Assembly: GCF_000350225.1 (NCBI RefSeq) | Contig: NW_005179249.1 | Span: forward strand, 491,260 to 531,797 | Direction of reading: 5' to 3' | DNA: 40,538 nucleotides | From: Chondrus crispus | Taxonomy: Eukaryota; Rhodophyta; Florideophyceae; Gigartinales; Gigartinaceae | Part shown: positions 29,201 through 38,958 of the stretch, one piece after another | Numbering within the stretch: position 1 is the stretch's first letter | How the letters are laid out: every line of letters starts with the position of its first letter | Made by a program: the position numbers and the translations under genes | Notes under the pieces: model-generated | What the model saw: the letters and a program-made list of their open reading frames with translations, nothing else | Databases searched by the model: none | What the model was told of the DNA's origin: nothing

Positions 29201-31295
29201 TGGTTTCGTTTCTGGGCGGTTTCTCACAGGCATTTCACCACAAGAATTCTTTTTTCACTCTATGTCAGGAAGAGAGGGTCTTCTCGATACGTCTCTCAAA
29301 ACTGCCAATTCTGGATATCTCCAGCGCTGTCTCATCAAGCATCTTGAAGGAATTCGATTACATTATGACTACACGGTCCGCGACAGTGACCAGACGATTT
29401 TACAATTCATATATGGTGACGATGGTATTGATCCATCAAAATCACGTTGGCTCAACACGAAAATTGAATGGCAACTCGCCAACCAGCAGTGTTTGCAAGA
29501 TCCAGGTCAAAACTCTTCAAAACGTCTGGGCCAAAAAGGCGTTGGCACTCTAAAGAAAATGGGAAGAAGCGGAACTCTCCTAGAAGAGCTATCTCCTGGG
29601 GCTATATCTCAGCCAGGAGTCGTTTCCGAATCTTTTGAAGCGGCAATTGATGCAACTGTAAAACGCTCGACGGCAGGCGATCGAGAAAGCATTCGAGATT
29701 TCCTTTATGATAGGTATCGGTCCGCCGCCTTGGAACCAGGCGAAGCTGTGGGTGTGGTAGCAGCTCAAGGAGTAGGGGAGCCATCTACTCAAATGACATT
29801 GAATACGTTTCATCATACTGGGTCCAGTTCTGCACATGTGACGCTCGGTATCCCTCGTTTGCGAGAACTGCTTATGACAGCTTCAAAGAACCCAAAAACT
29901 CCCTGCATGAAGTTACCGATATGTGCGAAAGATCCACAACACGGGGCAAAACTCCTCTGCAGGAAGTTACAGAAGATTAATTTGCTCGACCTGATCACTA
30001 ATATATCAGTTCGTGAGCAAGGAATCCGACTTTCACCAGGTGAGTGTCAATGGGCTATACGGACTTGTGAAATCCTCTTGCAATTTCCTCCAGAGAGCCT
30101 TTACAAGAAGCAACTTGGACTACAGTTTGCATCCATCAAAACTTTCGTTGGGCGTTTTTTCCTGGAGAGTTTTCACGATTTGGTCAACAAAGAACTCCGG
30201 AAAGTGTCGTCCGATATCGGTGGATTTAAGGAAGAGGCGATATCAGCCTACGAACATGTTGCTGAAAGACCAAGAGAATTACAAGCCGAATCTTGTGAGG
30301 GAGACCAACTGGAGTCTGACAATGATGAAACAAGTGAAACAAGTGGTGCTCTGAACGACCCATCTAATATGCAAGAGGAGACCGCAGACGACACATCGGA
30401 CCTCGGTGTCGCATCGTCTTCGGACGAAGAAGGACGGCAGAGCGATGAAGATAACGTGGAACAACTAGACACAAGGAAGCATACCAGAGCCCTTATGAAA
30501 GAGGAAATGGATGCCACATTAGGAGAAGCTGATGAGGAAAAAGATGAGACACCAATGGAGGTAAAGAAGAGGTCGAATGTGAAAAAGAAAAAGAAACGTA
30601 GAAGGCCAACTTTCGGGGTGGTGGATAACCCTGACAAAGCTTTTCTGGACCTCTCTGCTTCCGGTCATCTTGGTTATATCCCCAGGTCCTTCCAAGATAT
30701 AGACGGCGAGACCTTACGTTTTACTTGGGGTTTACCCGTCGCGTTGTGGGGAAGGATTGATATTACGGGAATTGCTAAAGAAGCCGCACGCGGTTTGAAG
30801 CTTCACGCAGTCCCTCAGATATCACGGTGCTTTGTGGAATCAGATGCGAACGGGGTCACCGTTGTAACGGAGGGATCAAACATTTGCGCGATCATAGAGA
30901 AAGGACAGGGACTCATAGATTTCAACCGGCTATTGACAAATGACATGCATGGTATTCTCGAAAGGTATGGTGTGGAAGCTCTCCGTCAGTCACTAATACA
31001 GGAGCTACGCGCTGTCTTCAAAGCAAATGGAATCCCTGTCGACATTCGCCATCTCTCCCTGATAGCAGATTACATGACGAACGAAGGGTCATATCGTGGG
31101 TTTAACAGGCAATCAATGAACAGCACGCCAAGCCCTTTCCAGAAAATGACTTTTGAGACGAGCATTAAGTTTCTAACGGAGAGTGCCCTCAACGGGACGT
31201 ACGATGACATGAAGAGTCCGAGTGCGGCAGTTGCGATGGGTCAAGTCTATGAGGGCGGTACGGGAAGTTTCGAATTGATGGAGCGGTTACGATAA
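26235..31295 (+). CDS. RPA1: DNA-directed RNA polymerase I largest subunit
   Basis: The catalytic large subunit of RNA polymerase I, which transcribes the rRNA precursor in the nucleolus. A single uninterrupted frame of 1686 residues starts at ATG 26235. The clamp zinc site is C70, C73, C80, H83 (CPTCGLGYINCPGHFGH), with further Cys pairs near 108-114 and in ACPNCGK near 251. The active-site loop NADFDGDEMNVHVPQ lies at 626-640, with the three magnesium-binding aspartates D628, D630, D632. The bridge-helix region has GGFVSGRFLTGISPQEFFFHSMSGREG blocks, and QMTLNTFHHTG marks the trigger loop. A long acidic and basic low-complexity insert (about 1345-1460) lies in the jaw, where polymerase I enzymes carry their variable expander segment. 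The polymerase I identity rests on this insert, its length and the lack of a heptad-repeat tail. Confidence 0.96.
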   Translation: MDLDTIDPRSIDVAHVVDKLRFGFYSEEEALRLSVRRLTSPFAFDELGRPISRGLYDPALGPSSYKDGPCPTCGLGYINCPGHFGHIELPVPLPNPLLIKLIIQIMKCSCWNCQCLRMNPRDLKLHLARLYFEDAGMPKCGHAVYSFIVLRRRKTPNDEKSLAEQPDSERLNSSIIFNWRAYLRGLPKPIAKYVQHLGSNDAELVEKKILQSAHAAWKEAAAANRLLKLRSVGWKHTQDIILKFMAACPNCGKAATSVRVGGRGRLFYSESSTQILLSPTEIESHIAALWKTYPSLFELLFGLQGRSLDAVGESSGHRRLFVKVALVPPSRFRPTQTVGTMDYASEHPQNIFFQRILTEIEVIMKANEQGLRPEAASDDSDNEAEEVERPSKKRFAEAMSNMQEALGDLYDSAGMSASSGRVQMTGIRQQIEAKAGLFRKHMMGKRVNYSCRSVIGPDVFLDTNELGIPESFAKLLTVPEPVIATNLKEMQAAVLNGPDVYPGAVAVEDWTTTGNHRVVKFRSSQDRRRLVAQAGLLLQNQIENGSSKTNGLHNGDAASEAAGMSGISSAGTSVPKRVHRHLRTGDVVLFNRQPTLHRVSIMAHKVRVLPKDRTLRFHYANCGSYNADFDGDEMNVHVPQDYLARAEAEELLLSSKHYIVPTSGAPIRGLIQDHIAAATLLSRRDTFMEREEFTQFLYAATEKLMNCPARHGTKYIIPEPALYKPQRLWTGKQLISAILFVVRNGRPGLNLEAGTRTKSNVIGKEESLILFRHGLLLRGVIDKSSLGAAMYGIVHAIQEAYGCDASDAFLSAMSRLCVFFIRSHGHTTGVDDLLLQEHGDLKRRKILAEAAETIGADVTNAVYAEMSQTDQQVRTAKSLPEARTLIEEMIRRDGKEAEDRLDTSMKTALNKVSSAVTQECIPAALRKAFPKNGFALMTNTGAKGSAVNSAQISCLLGSTVLEGKRVPRMGGSGATLPCFAPFDASPNAGGFVSGRFLTGISPQEFFFHSMSGREGLLDTSLKTANSGYLQRCLIKHLEGIRLHYDYTVRDSDQTILQFIYGDDGIDPSKSRWLNTKIEWQLANQQCLQDPGQNSSKRLGQKGVGTLKKMGRSGTLLEELSPGAISQPGVVSESFEAAIDATVKRSTAGDRESIRDFLYDRYRSAALEPGEAVGVVAAQGVGEPSTQMTLNTFHHTGSSSAHVTLGIPRLRELLMTASKNPKTPCMKLPICAKDPQHGAKLLCRKLQKINLLDLITNISVREQGIRLSPGECQWAIRTCEILLQFPPESLYKKQLGLQFASIKTFVGRFFLESFHDLVNKELRKVSSDIGGFKEEAISAYEHVAERPRELQAESCEGDQLESDNDETSETSGALNDPSNMQEETADDTSDLGVASSSDEEGRQSDEDNVEQLDTRKHTRALMKEEMDATLGEADEEKDETPMEVKKRSNVKKKKKRRRPTFGVVDNPDKAFLDLSASGHLGYIPRSFQDIDGETLRFTWGLPVALWGRIDITGIAKEAARGLKLHAVPQISRCFVESDANGVTVVTEGSNICAIIEKGQGLIDFNRLLTNDMHGILERYGVEALRQSLIQELRAVFKANGIPVDIRHLSLIADYMTNEGSYRGFNRQSMNSTPSPFQKMTFETSIKFLTESALNGTYDDMKSPSAAVAMGQVYEGGTGSFELMERLR

Positions 31296-31368
31296 TCTAC
31301 GGAGTAAAAATTCCTTGAATGGTGTCTACTCTTGCAAAGGATATGCAAAGTACAATGGTGTCAGAGGT

Positions 31369-32787
31369 CTAGTCCCAGAATTTTATGTCGCCATCCCAGC
31401 CGCATGAAACTACCAGAGAGGGCTTGGTCGGATGCCACTCAAGTCCTATACAAACTCCCTTGTGTCCCTGAAGCGTTCGAAACAATCTCGAGCTCTTCCA
31501 ATCCCAGAAAAACAAGCGACCTAGACTGTCTCCACTGCCGATGAAGCGCCCATCACCAGAAAACGTCAAACCACACGCGTAGCCCGCAACCAAGTGACCA
31601 CCATACCTTTTTTTCGTGTTGTGCTTAAAACGATCCCTTGCCGAGTATATAGCAATTTTGTTGTCCATGCTCTGACAAGCTAACCATTTGCGATTTGGAT
31701 GCAACACGGTCACCGGCATCGAATGCATTAGTGGATCGCTGACATACTTTATGACCACAGGTATACCGTAATCCCACACACGGAGCACCTTATCGTCAGC
31801 ACTGGACACAAACCGTGTGTTATCTTCCACAAATGAAATCGAATTGACGGCCCCCATGTGCTGATCATACTCCTGCACCACCTCGTTAGCATTGCGCACG
31901 TCAATCTGCAGTATCTTTCGATTTGCGCATCCCGCCAGAAACTCGTTCTGCTTCTCCGGTTCTGGATTGAACTTTACGCAGGACGGCGCCGCACCTGTTG
32001 TAAAACTGCCCACCACGCGCCCAGTCTCTGTATCCCACAACTTGACGGTCGCATCGTAGCTCGCCGTGAGAAAACGCCGCCCGTCGTTTGAAAAGCACAC
32101 GTCCCGAATGGTCTTCGAATGGCCGCAGTAATCTCGCACAAGCTTCCCCGACGACGTCCTCCACACACGCGCCTTACCATCCATGCCCGCGCTAAGCAGC
32201 AAATGGCCGTACTCTGGAAAAAAACGGACAACAGACACGCCGCCGACATGCGCACCTTTCAGCTCACGGGCACATCGCTTCGGAATGTACGGCGTGTACT
32301 CCTCAAGGTCGGCAAATGTCCGCGCGCCGCCGCTGGGCATGACCCATGAGCGACCCTGGTAGTCTTTTGCTTCGTTGGCGTGGAAAGTCGAGGTGGGTAT
32401 GAGCGGCCCTTGGTCGCGAAGCTTCTTAGCCGATGGTTTCGGGGATGAAGAGCGCTCCCGCTTTCGTGGGGCTTGTTTGCGCGATGATTCCGCTGGCTTG
32501 TCATTCTTGCAATCGTCTGGACGATGACCTGGGCGTTGTTGAGCGGCGTTGCGAGTGGCAGTGTCCACGGCAACTGCTCGTGCTGCGAATCTGCGCTCGT
32601 TCGCGTTAAATTCAGCGGCATCTATTTCGACGGCCTCAATTATGCCAGTAACGATTTTCTTCTTCGTTGCAGGTGGCGGAGTCTTGGATTCGATGACGGC
32701 GGCGGGGGAAACGCCAGCCTCATCTCCTGATGAAGAATCTGAGACGGAGACACCTTGAACAGTGGTGTACTGCCCGAGCAAGTCCAT
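31369..32787 (-). CDS. PRP17: Pre-mRNA splicing factor PRP17/CDC40 (WD40)
   Basis: A spliceosome component acting around the second catalytic step, in the nucleus. The frame is open further upstream to 32934, but the ATG at 32787 (MDLLGQYTTV) gives the usual family start; the product is 472 residues. Residues 1-150 are disordered with basic Ser/Arg stretches. A conserved linker follows (SWVMPSGGARTFADLEEYTPYIPKR), a close form of the family's block before the propeller. Seven WD blades then fill about 175-472, with clear ends such as ATVKLWDTETG, KVLRVWDYG, RLFFWDWKS and the C-terminal DGDIKFWD. It converges on the polymerase I gene with 73 bases between stops. That introns occur in neighbours but not here is consistent with the long-gene pattern of the window. 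Confidence 0.94.
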   Translation of the reverse strand: MDLLGQYTTVQGVSVSDSSSGDEAGVSPAAVIESKTPPPATKKKIVTGIIEAVEIDAAEFNANERRFAARAVAVDTATRNAAQQRPGHRPDDCKNDKPAESSRKQAPRKRERSSSPKPSAKKLRDQGPLIPTSTFHANEAKDYQGRSWVMPSGGARTFADLEEYTPYIPKRCARELKGAHVGGVSVVRFFPEYGHLLLSAGMDGKARVWRTSSGKLVRDYCGHSKTIRDVCFSNDGRRFLTASYDATVKLWDTETGRVVGSFTTGAAPSCVKFNPEPEKQNEFLAGCANRKILQIDVRNANEVVQEYDQHMGAVNSISFVEDNTRFVSSADDKVLRVWDYGIPVVIKYVSDPLMHSMPVTVLHPNRKWLACQSMDNKIAIYSARDRFKHNTKKRYGGHLVAGYACGLTFSGDGRFIGSGDSLGRLFFWDWKSSRLFRTLQGHKGVCIGLEWHPTKPSLVVSCGWDGDIKFWD

Positions 32788-34872
32788 GCTCCGAGTTGCT
32801 CTATCGTCGTACTTTACGCTCTTCCGTAAGTGACAATTGAAAGGATGTGCTAGATTGCGGAAACGGCTCGAACAACACCGGACATGGAAACTGTTCACAA
32901 CTGCACGGAGAAAAGAAAAAATTACAGGGGCCATTACCCATTAGTGCCGCCCCGCGCGGGAGCCACAAACCCGGCACTATTCGGAGACGGCATTAATCTG
33001 TGACTGCGTCATATCGATTTCCGTACATTTGGTTGGCCTGTAGATCGGTGATTTCGAGCTTCTGCGCTCAGTCTGGCGCATACGCGTGGTTTTCGTCTTC
33101 CTAGGGAGCGGAACCATAGCGATTATTGACTGCGAAAGGTGTTCGTGCTGGGAGGAACGTTGGAGTTTTAGGTACCTTGGTGGTAAGAGAGACGGGAGCA
33201 CAACAGCAAGGGTGACAGATGTGACACGCGGCGTTTTTCGTCTTCCTGTCCCTCTAGAGGGGTGCACTAATCGAAGCGTGGCAACAAAAAATTCGGCACG
33301 AATGCGCGTCCCCCCTCCCCCCCCCTGTAGGGGAGCGCTCGGCAGCTCTCAAGGCAATGCAGTGCACTGGGTACAGGATCAAAATCCCTATCTTACAGTC
33401 TGATACTCAATGTCTTAAAATACAAAATCAAAACAAAAACCTTCATCGTTAAAAGGGGCGTGACAGATCAATTGTTCTTTTTGTCGGCTTTAATGCCTGC
33501 TAGAGAAGGGCAGAGGTCACAGAATGCGGAGGCTAGTTTAAAGTTTTGCAACGGGCTTCTCCTCCAGCGGCCCGTGCTGTCGCAATTTAATTTAATCTGC
33601 ACAGGAGCCCTTCGAGCTCACAGAGATAGCTGTTGGCGAAATTCCATTCGCTTAGCAGAACAATTGGCTTCGGGCGGCACTACAAAGCTCTGCATATCTC
33701 TCTCGCTTTTTCTTCATTCTCCCGGAACAGAGGACACGGTAAAATCAAACAAAGAAGAAAGGCTTCGGGTTATTGCGTTTTGAGCTTGACCGAACGATCC
33801 CAATGAACGCGATTTAGACCTAGAGACGTACTGTATAGCCGCCAGTGACCATTCAAATATGAAGTGGTATTGCAATCACCATACAAGGATTGCATCCTTG
33901 CACGCAATACAGGTCGCAGTCATGCACCATCCGTAGGAACTAGAAGATATGGTACATAAGTCGGCAAAAGCATTCCTGTTCGCAATCCTTCATTGAATGC
34001 AATCATGCAATCAGAGCCTCTCTTTGCAGTGCGCGAAGAGAGAAAGCAAAATTGCATAGTCTCGGGGATTGGTAGCACAACTCCTTGGCCCCGCTTCACA
34101 CCAGTCGTATTTGCGGCAGTACATACAGTTGTACAGTATAGATGCACCGTTCTCTCTGAGGGGAGGGAGAAGCTGAATACATATTGACGTATATGTTCTT
34201 CCTACCGGGATTCTCTACAAACAGCTCTTATCGCCTTAGGTGATTTCATCTTCGATGGGTCGGAGAAAATCAGCAAGGACGTCTAAAAATTAGCAGCGTC
34301 ATTAGAGTGATTTCGACATGTCATTGTGCTGCTCTTTCCCCAGTGCAGTATTCGCTCAAAGGACCTGTCGGTAGAAGAAGAGATACGCATGGTCATTCCC
34401 TCAATACTTTCTAACTATTTGTGTCTGAGTGTTCTAACTGCTAAAATCTACTCAATCGCAAACATGCAATCGCGATGAGGGGGCGCACAACAGTGCCAAA
34501 TTATTCTGTGCGCAGATAGTCTATCTAAGGAATGCCGTCATCATGCCACATGTCGTCGGGCGTTGTCTGACAGTTGACATTCTCAGAGAGATCGATGACA
34601 TCAGAATAAGCCCATACACAGAGTTCCGCGAGAACCTCTACCTTACGGTCTCAAAAAAATGTGAATGTATCCTGGAGACGTAGTGAAACCACGTCAGTGA
34701 TCATTCAAACACACAGCGGTAATGCTATCAACGCACAGTAACTACGCCCTTTTCGTGGAATACTATTGATATAATATATGAGTTTACGGCCGAGCATCTT
34801 GTTACACCATTGCAACCAAAATCAGACAAGCAAGACAACCTCGCCTATGTACACTCCGTAAACATCTTGCCA
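32788..34872. other. Long spacer upstream of PRP17
   Basis: No gene is recognised in about 2.1 kb. A minus-strand frame at 32977-33267 ends in a basic 46-residue segment after an internal ATG, unrecognised. A C-run (33310-33323) and a G-block follow. TACTGTA/TACAGTA occurs at 33829 and 34132. Two stretches beginning GAGACGTA (about 33824 and 34674) share a diverged stretch of about 60 bases that includes CAGTGA and CATTCAAA. GCAATC and GATTGC words are frequent between 33870 and 34010. Confidence 0.45.
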
Positions 34873-36138
34873 TCACTTCCCGGCATGATCATGCTTCTCT
34901 CTTGCATCCGACGTTCTTGTTCGCGAATCAGTTCGTGAACCTTCAGTCTCTCCTGAAACCCCAGGCTTGCCCTCCTCGCCCACGTCAAGCGCCTCAAAAT
35001 CTGCCTGCATCAAGAGTTTGCCCTTCTCCGCCCTCCCCTCAGCATATGCCCTCTCCTTGCTCTCTCCACTCAGGTTCGACCACACAGCGGCTATCGTCAC
35101 CAGCATAGCCCCCGCAATCCCCTGCGCCCCCAGAGTCTCCCCTAACAACAAGTAGGCAAACATCGCGCCGTACACAGGATCCAGAGCGTACAGCACGGCG
35201 GCCCTCTCCGCTGGAATCTTCTTCTGCCCGACCGTCTGTAAGTAGTTACTCAGCGCCGTCGTCACGAGGCCCAGGTACAGCACGCCCGCGAGCGTCTCCG
35301 GGGAGCCTGGCACGAGCCCCGTGGCCACCTGCTTCGCGAGCTCAACCCCACTGAGTGCCGGTGCGGCCCACATCGAATCCAGCACGGCCCACACTCCGCT
35401 CAGCGCCGCCACGCCGCCAATCGCGACCGCGGACACCGCCGCGGGTTCCGCGGTAGCGGCAGCGCACTCCATGCGCACGATGAACATAGCGCTTGCCGCG
35501 GCCGCGGCGACGGACCAAAAATCGCCGACCACGGGTGGCGAGCCGTCATACGTCAATAAGACGGTCCCGGCCAGGGCGAGCGCGGCGGACGCCCACACGG
35601 ACGGCGCAATGCGCCTCCCATAAAGCAGGCGAGCCAGGAGCGGCACGAGTTTGACGTTGAGATAGAGCAGAAAGCCCGAGCGTGCGGCGGTGGTCGTCTG
35701 CAAGGCGACGGCCTGCGCGGCGTAGCCCGCAAACATCCAGGCGGCCTGCTCGAGGCCGCGCGTCCAGACAGGCGGAGGGCGGCGCAGATTTGGGAGGGGC
35801 GGCAGAAAGGGAATGGAGACGAGCGCGGCGAGGAGGAAGCGCGCGCAGTTCAGAGAGGCCGGGGTGGCGTCGGCGCTGTCCACGGCGAGCTTGATGACGG
35901 AATGCTGCGTGCCCCAGAGGACCGTGACCAGGTTGAGCAAGACAACGGAGACCGTTTTCGACGGGCCGGTGGATGAAGGGGGGGAGGAAGAGGCGCGCGA
36001 GGTGGGGGGTGGGGCGGAGGAGGGGCGCGGGCGCGAGCTGCGGACAGGTAGACGTAGACGGCGGGGGAGCGCGCTGCGAGATGGGGAGAGGAGGGGCGGG
36101 CGGAGCGAGAAGGTGGGCAGGAAGGCGGGTGCAGGCAT
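34873..36138 (-). CDS. EamA/DMT-family transporter, probably plastid envelope
   Basis: A multi-pass membrane protein of 421 residues in the drug/metabolite transporter superfamily, with two EamA halves and about ten transmembrane segments. ATG 36138 is the first in frame. Residues 1-62 form a Ser/Pro/Arg-rich leader without acidic residues, typical of plastid transit peptides. The first half starts with VVLLNLVTVLWGTQHSVIKLA and carries the usual GFLLYLNVKLVPLLARLLYGR block. The second ends with LDPVYGAMFAYLLLGETLGAQG, the most conserved EamA motif. The C-terminal 60 residues are hydrophilic. It resembles the plastid WAT1-type EamA proteins of land plants. The transported compound cannot be predicted. 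A TACTGTA word lies about 215 bases upstream (36353), beside a T-rich run. Confidence 0.9.
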   Translation of the reverse strand: MPAPAFLPTFSLRPPLLSPSRSALPRRLRLPVRSSRPRPSSAPPPTSRASSSPPSSTGPSKTVSVVLLNLVTVLWGTQHSVIKLAVDSADATPASLNCARFLLAALVSIPFLPPLPNLRRPPPVWTRGLEQAAWMFAGYAAQAVALQTTTAARSGFLLYLNVKLVPLLARLLYGRRIAPSVWASAALALAGTVLLTYDGSPPVVGDFWSVAAAAASAMFIVRMECAAATAEPAAVSAVAIGGVAALSGVWAVLDSMWAAPALSGVELAKQVATGLVPGSPETLAGVLYLGLVTTALSNYLQTVGQKKIPAERAAVLYALDPVYGAMFAYLLLGETLGAQGIAGAMLVTIAAVWSNLSGESKERAYAEGRAEKGKLLMQADFEALDVGEEGKPGVSGETEGSRTDSRTRTSDAREKHDHAGK

Positions 36139-36551
36139 TGGAGACGAGGCGTGGACACGTACGCGAGGAGAGGGGTTCGGGTCATGGCGAGTGACGGAAG
36201 GTCATGGTCGGAGACGGGGGAGGGAGATGTATCTAGTGTGAGGTCGCGGATGATGAAAGGTTGTCTTGTTTTTTGCACTGGCCCTCTGAGAGGAATAGTG
36301 AGCACAAAGTTGGGACACAACAATGCAACAATGGGGGGGTGCACGATAGTCTTACTGTACCTAACTTTTTTTTTCTTTTTTTCTTTTTTTTCGGTTAAAA
36401 TGAGGCTATGCAAGATACAATTTGTGATCCATTCGCGACGACATTGGAATTCGATCACCGCTGAAGGTTTCCGACATCGCTGTGAAACATCCAACACCTT
36501 CCGTTGTGCACACCAAGCGTTTGTCAAACATCAAGTGCTTTGTAGTAGCTT
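36139..36551. other. Spacer with T-rich run
   Basis: This stretch lies between the SNARE stop and the transporter start, both on the minus strand. It holds a C-interrupted T-run (about 36365-36391) and TACTGTA at 36353. No gene is seen. Confidence 0.5.
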
Positions 36552-37414
36552 CTAGGCTTTAGTTTCGCCCTCGCGTTTCTTCATAAACAGAGGAATCAAA
36601 ACCAGCAATGCCAAGGTGAGCACAAGAACAAAGATGAAAATGTTCATCTTCAAGCTCTTCCACCGCATCCGCTCCTTGGCGTCTTTCGTGCTCCGATTAA
36701 AAGTACTCGCTTCGTTCCGCATTGTGTCGCTGCTGTCGAGGAGTGTTTCCAAGTTTTCTTGGTTCTGTCCATAAGCAAATCAAACGTCAGATAAACTCTA
36801 TTATCTGTACCAACGCGCTCTTGCAGAGAAATCATACATACCTTCAAGGCCGCCTGGATGTTCGTTTGCATCAACCCCTTCACTTGGTCCACCTGTAACG
36901 CGACGCTCGAAATCTTATCCTCCCTCGCCACGTCCTCGTATCTGTCCATCATGCGCTTCAAAAACGGCTTGGCCACCTTGGCCACGCCATCATTCTTCCC
37001 TCCCGCAAGCTCTGTCTTGAACTCTTGTTCAAATTCTGCGCGTGCTTCGGACAGGAGCTTGAAGGCCGTGCGCTGTGGGTAGTTTGTCGCGGTGATTACT
37101 GCATCGCGCAACATAAAAGAACAAACGTCGTTAGGCAGGGCATTAGAAGACGGCTTTCTAAACGCTTTTTTCTGCGTGGGCGGGCTCGTACCTAGGTAAA
37201 CCAGAGCTGGGTCCGCGCTGTAGTGAATGTTTCCCACATCCTTGTCGGCTATCGTTAGTCGATCGTGTTCATCAATGCGCCCGCTGACCAGCACCCTGGA
37301 CAAAATGGAGTCCAGCTGTTGCTTGCTTTGTTCTCGAGAATCGGTTGCCACGCAGGAAACGAGAATTTGTTTGTCGGGTACACGGGCGATGCCCATGTAC
37401 ACCACATTCGCCAT
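36552..37414 (-). CDS. Longin-type R-SNARE (VAMP7/Sec22-like) with Gln at zero layer, three exons
   Basis: A membrane-fusion SNARE of the endomembrane system. Exons are 37414-37192, 37098-36842 and 36764-36552; introns of 93 and 77 bp are GT-AG. The product is 230 residues. An N-terminal longin domain covers about 1-105 and reads through the first join as LVYLVITATNYPQRTAFKLL. The SNARE helix covers about 136-196, followed by a basic WKSLKM juxtamembrane stretch and a single membrane anchor (about 200-221). Aligned without gaps to animal VAMP2 from memory, the ionic zero-layer position is Q152 (codon CAA at 36868-36866) where R-SNAREs have Arg. The frame's first codon upstream is GTG, so ATG 37414 is the start. 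TACTGTA lies at 37748. Assignment to VAMP7 or Sec22 is open. Confidence 0.9.
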
Positions 37415-38923
37415 CACTTTGAGAATGACAAAGATAAAGCACCCGGTCCGTTTCGGCGTTTCTGTCAGGTGTTATGCAGAGTTCTTCGAGGACATAAAAA
37501 ACGGCCTTCAAGAATAGTAAAAAATGCAAAGCTCCTTGGAAGCAGGGCGAATGGTTCTTTGGATTGTGAGCAGGAAGAAGCAGGACCACTGAGTCTTTAC
37601 TATTCGGTGACGCAAAAGGCAAAGTCTTGACCAAATGCTTGTCCTCTGACCTCTTCTGAACTGAAACGATTTTGCGAATAAAAAAAAGGCTAATGCTGCG
37701 TATATAGCGGAGGGGTCTCGGAAGAGCACAAGGAAAGATAACTCTCATACTGTAGGGCAAAACGGAAATGCACATGGAGGAAAGGGCATCGCTCTTCGAA
37801 TTAACGCAAAAATATATACCGCATATAGCAATCCGCAGTGTATAATTAATAAAAATGTCGTAGAACCGCTCTGGAAAGCGTTGCCAAGGGTTTGTCTGTT
37901 TGTTTTTGTTCTTGTTTTACCGCTCGCCACGAAATGAACACCCACTGACATAGTTTCATGTACAAGACGTGAGCATCTTCCTACCGGAAGAATTTTCTGA
38001 ACAGGTTGAAGTGATAGGGGAAAGGATAAGCATGTACAATATGGGCGTTTCGTGTCATATATAGCGCACCGTTTGCTTGTCATCGGCTTTAATAATAAAC
38101 CGGATTCTTTTTTTGAAGAAATCCCTTTTTCCGTTTTCGACACTCGCTTGCTGTCGAGATCAAGACTTTTTAGTGGGATTGAAAAGCACCAACACCGGTC
38201 GCCCACTCGTTGCAAAAAGTTGTGCGTATCCGACTTGAGAATACTTAAAGCAAGCAAAATGGAGAGTCACTGCATTCTTTGCAGTACTGCAGTTTTTCTT
38301 ACCGGTCATTTACAATTGTCTCGCGCCTCGGGGCAGAAATAAATATGTAGATGTGGGTGCAGATTATTGATTCGTAACATGTTGTCGGCGTGCTGCAGAA
38401 GCAATCCACGCAGCGTGCTATACAAAGATTTGCGTCTCAGATAGAGGAGTTGTGCGATATTTTATTTTTATTTTTAAAAAAACTACCCTTGATTTATGAG
38501 AAGTACCAAGGCCAAGACTTGTCAGAAAAAGTGTTGTAGTATTTGCAATAATAAAAATGATGTAAAACTTTAGGATCGCAACGCGGAAAGCTGGGCTCGC
38601 GAGGCGCGGTCGCCGCACGGCATGCGCCGTCGTGAAAGGCACATGTCGTTCTACGGCATGGGCGTGTACCTGTATTTGACAAGGTTTTCAGAGAGCTGAC
38701 ATGTGCGGTTGCGGTGGTATTGCATGATACTGGTGTAGGGGGAGCCAAGGGCATGTTCGCAGGAAATGACACTGACATCATGCAACAGCCACAGAGACGC
38801 GAGAGCCGACAGCGCCCCAAGCAGGGTACCGTATCAATTCTGCGACTGTAAGGCCTGTGCTTGTCATCCACGCGCGAACTGCGTACCGCACGATGCATAG
38901 ATGAAAGTTGCTGCGAAATCGAC

Positions 38924-38958
<35 letters not shown>

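Noticed and set aside
33290..33301. AATTCGGCACGA, resembling a cDNA-library EcoRI adaptor
   Set aside because: It matches only 12 bases, lies in ordinary spacer, and no vector or poly-A sequence adjoins it; probably coincidence.
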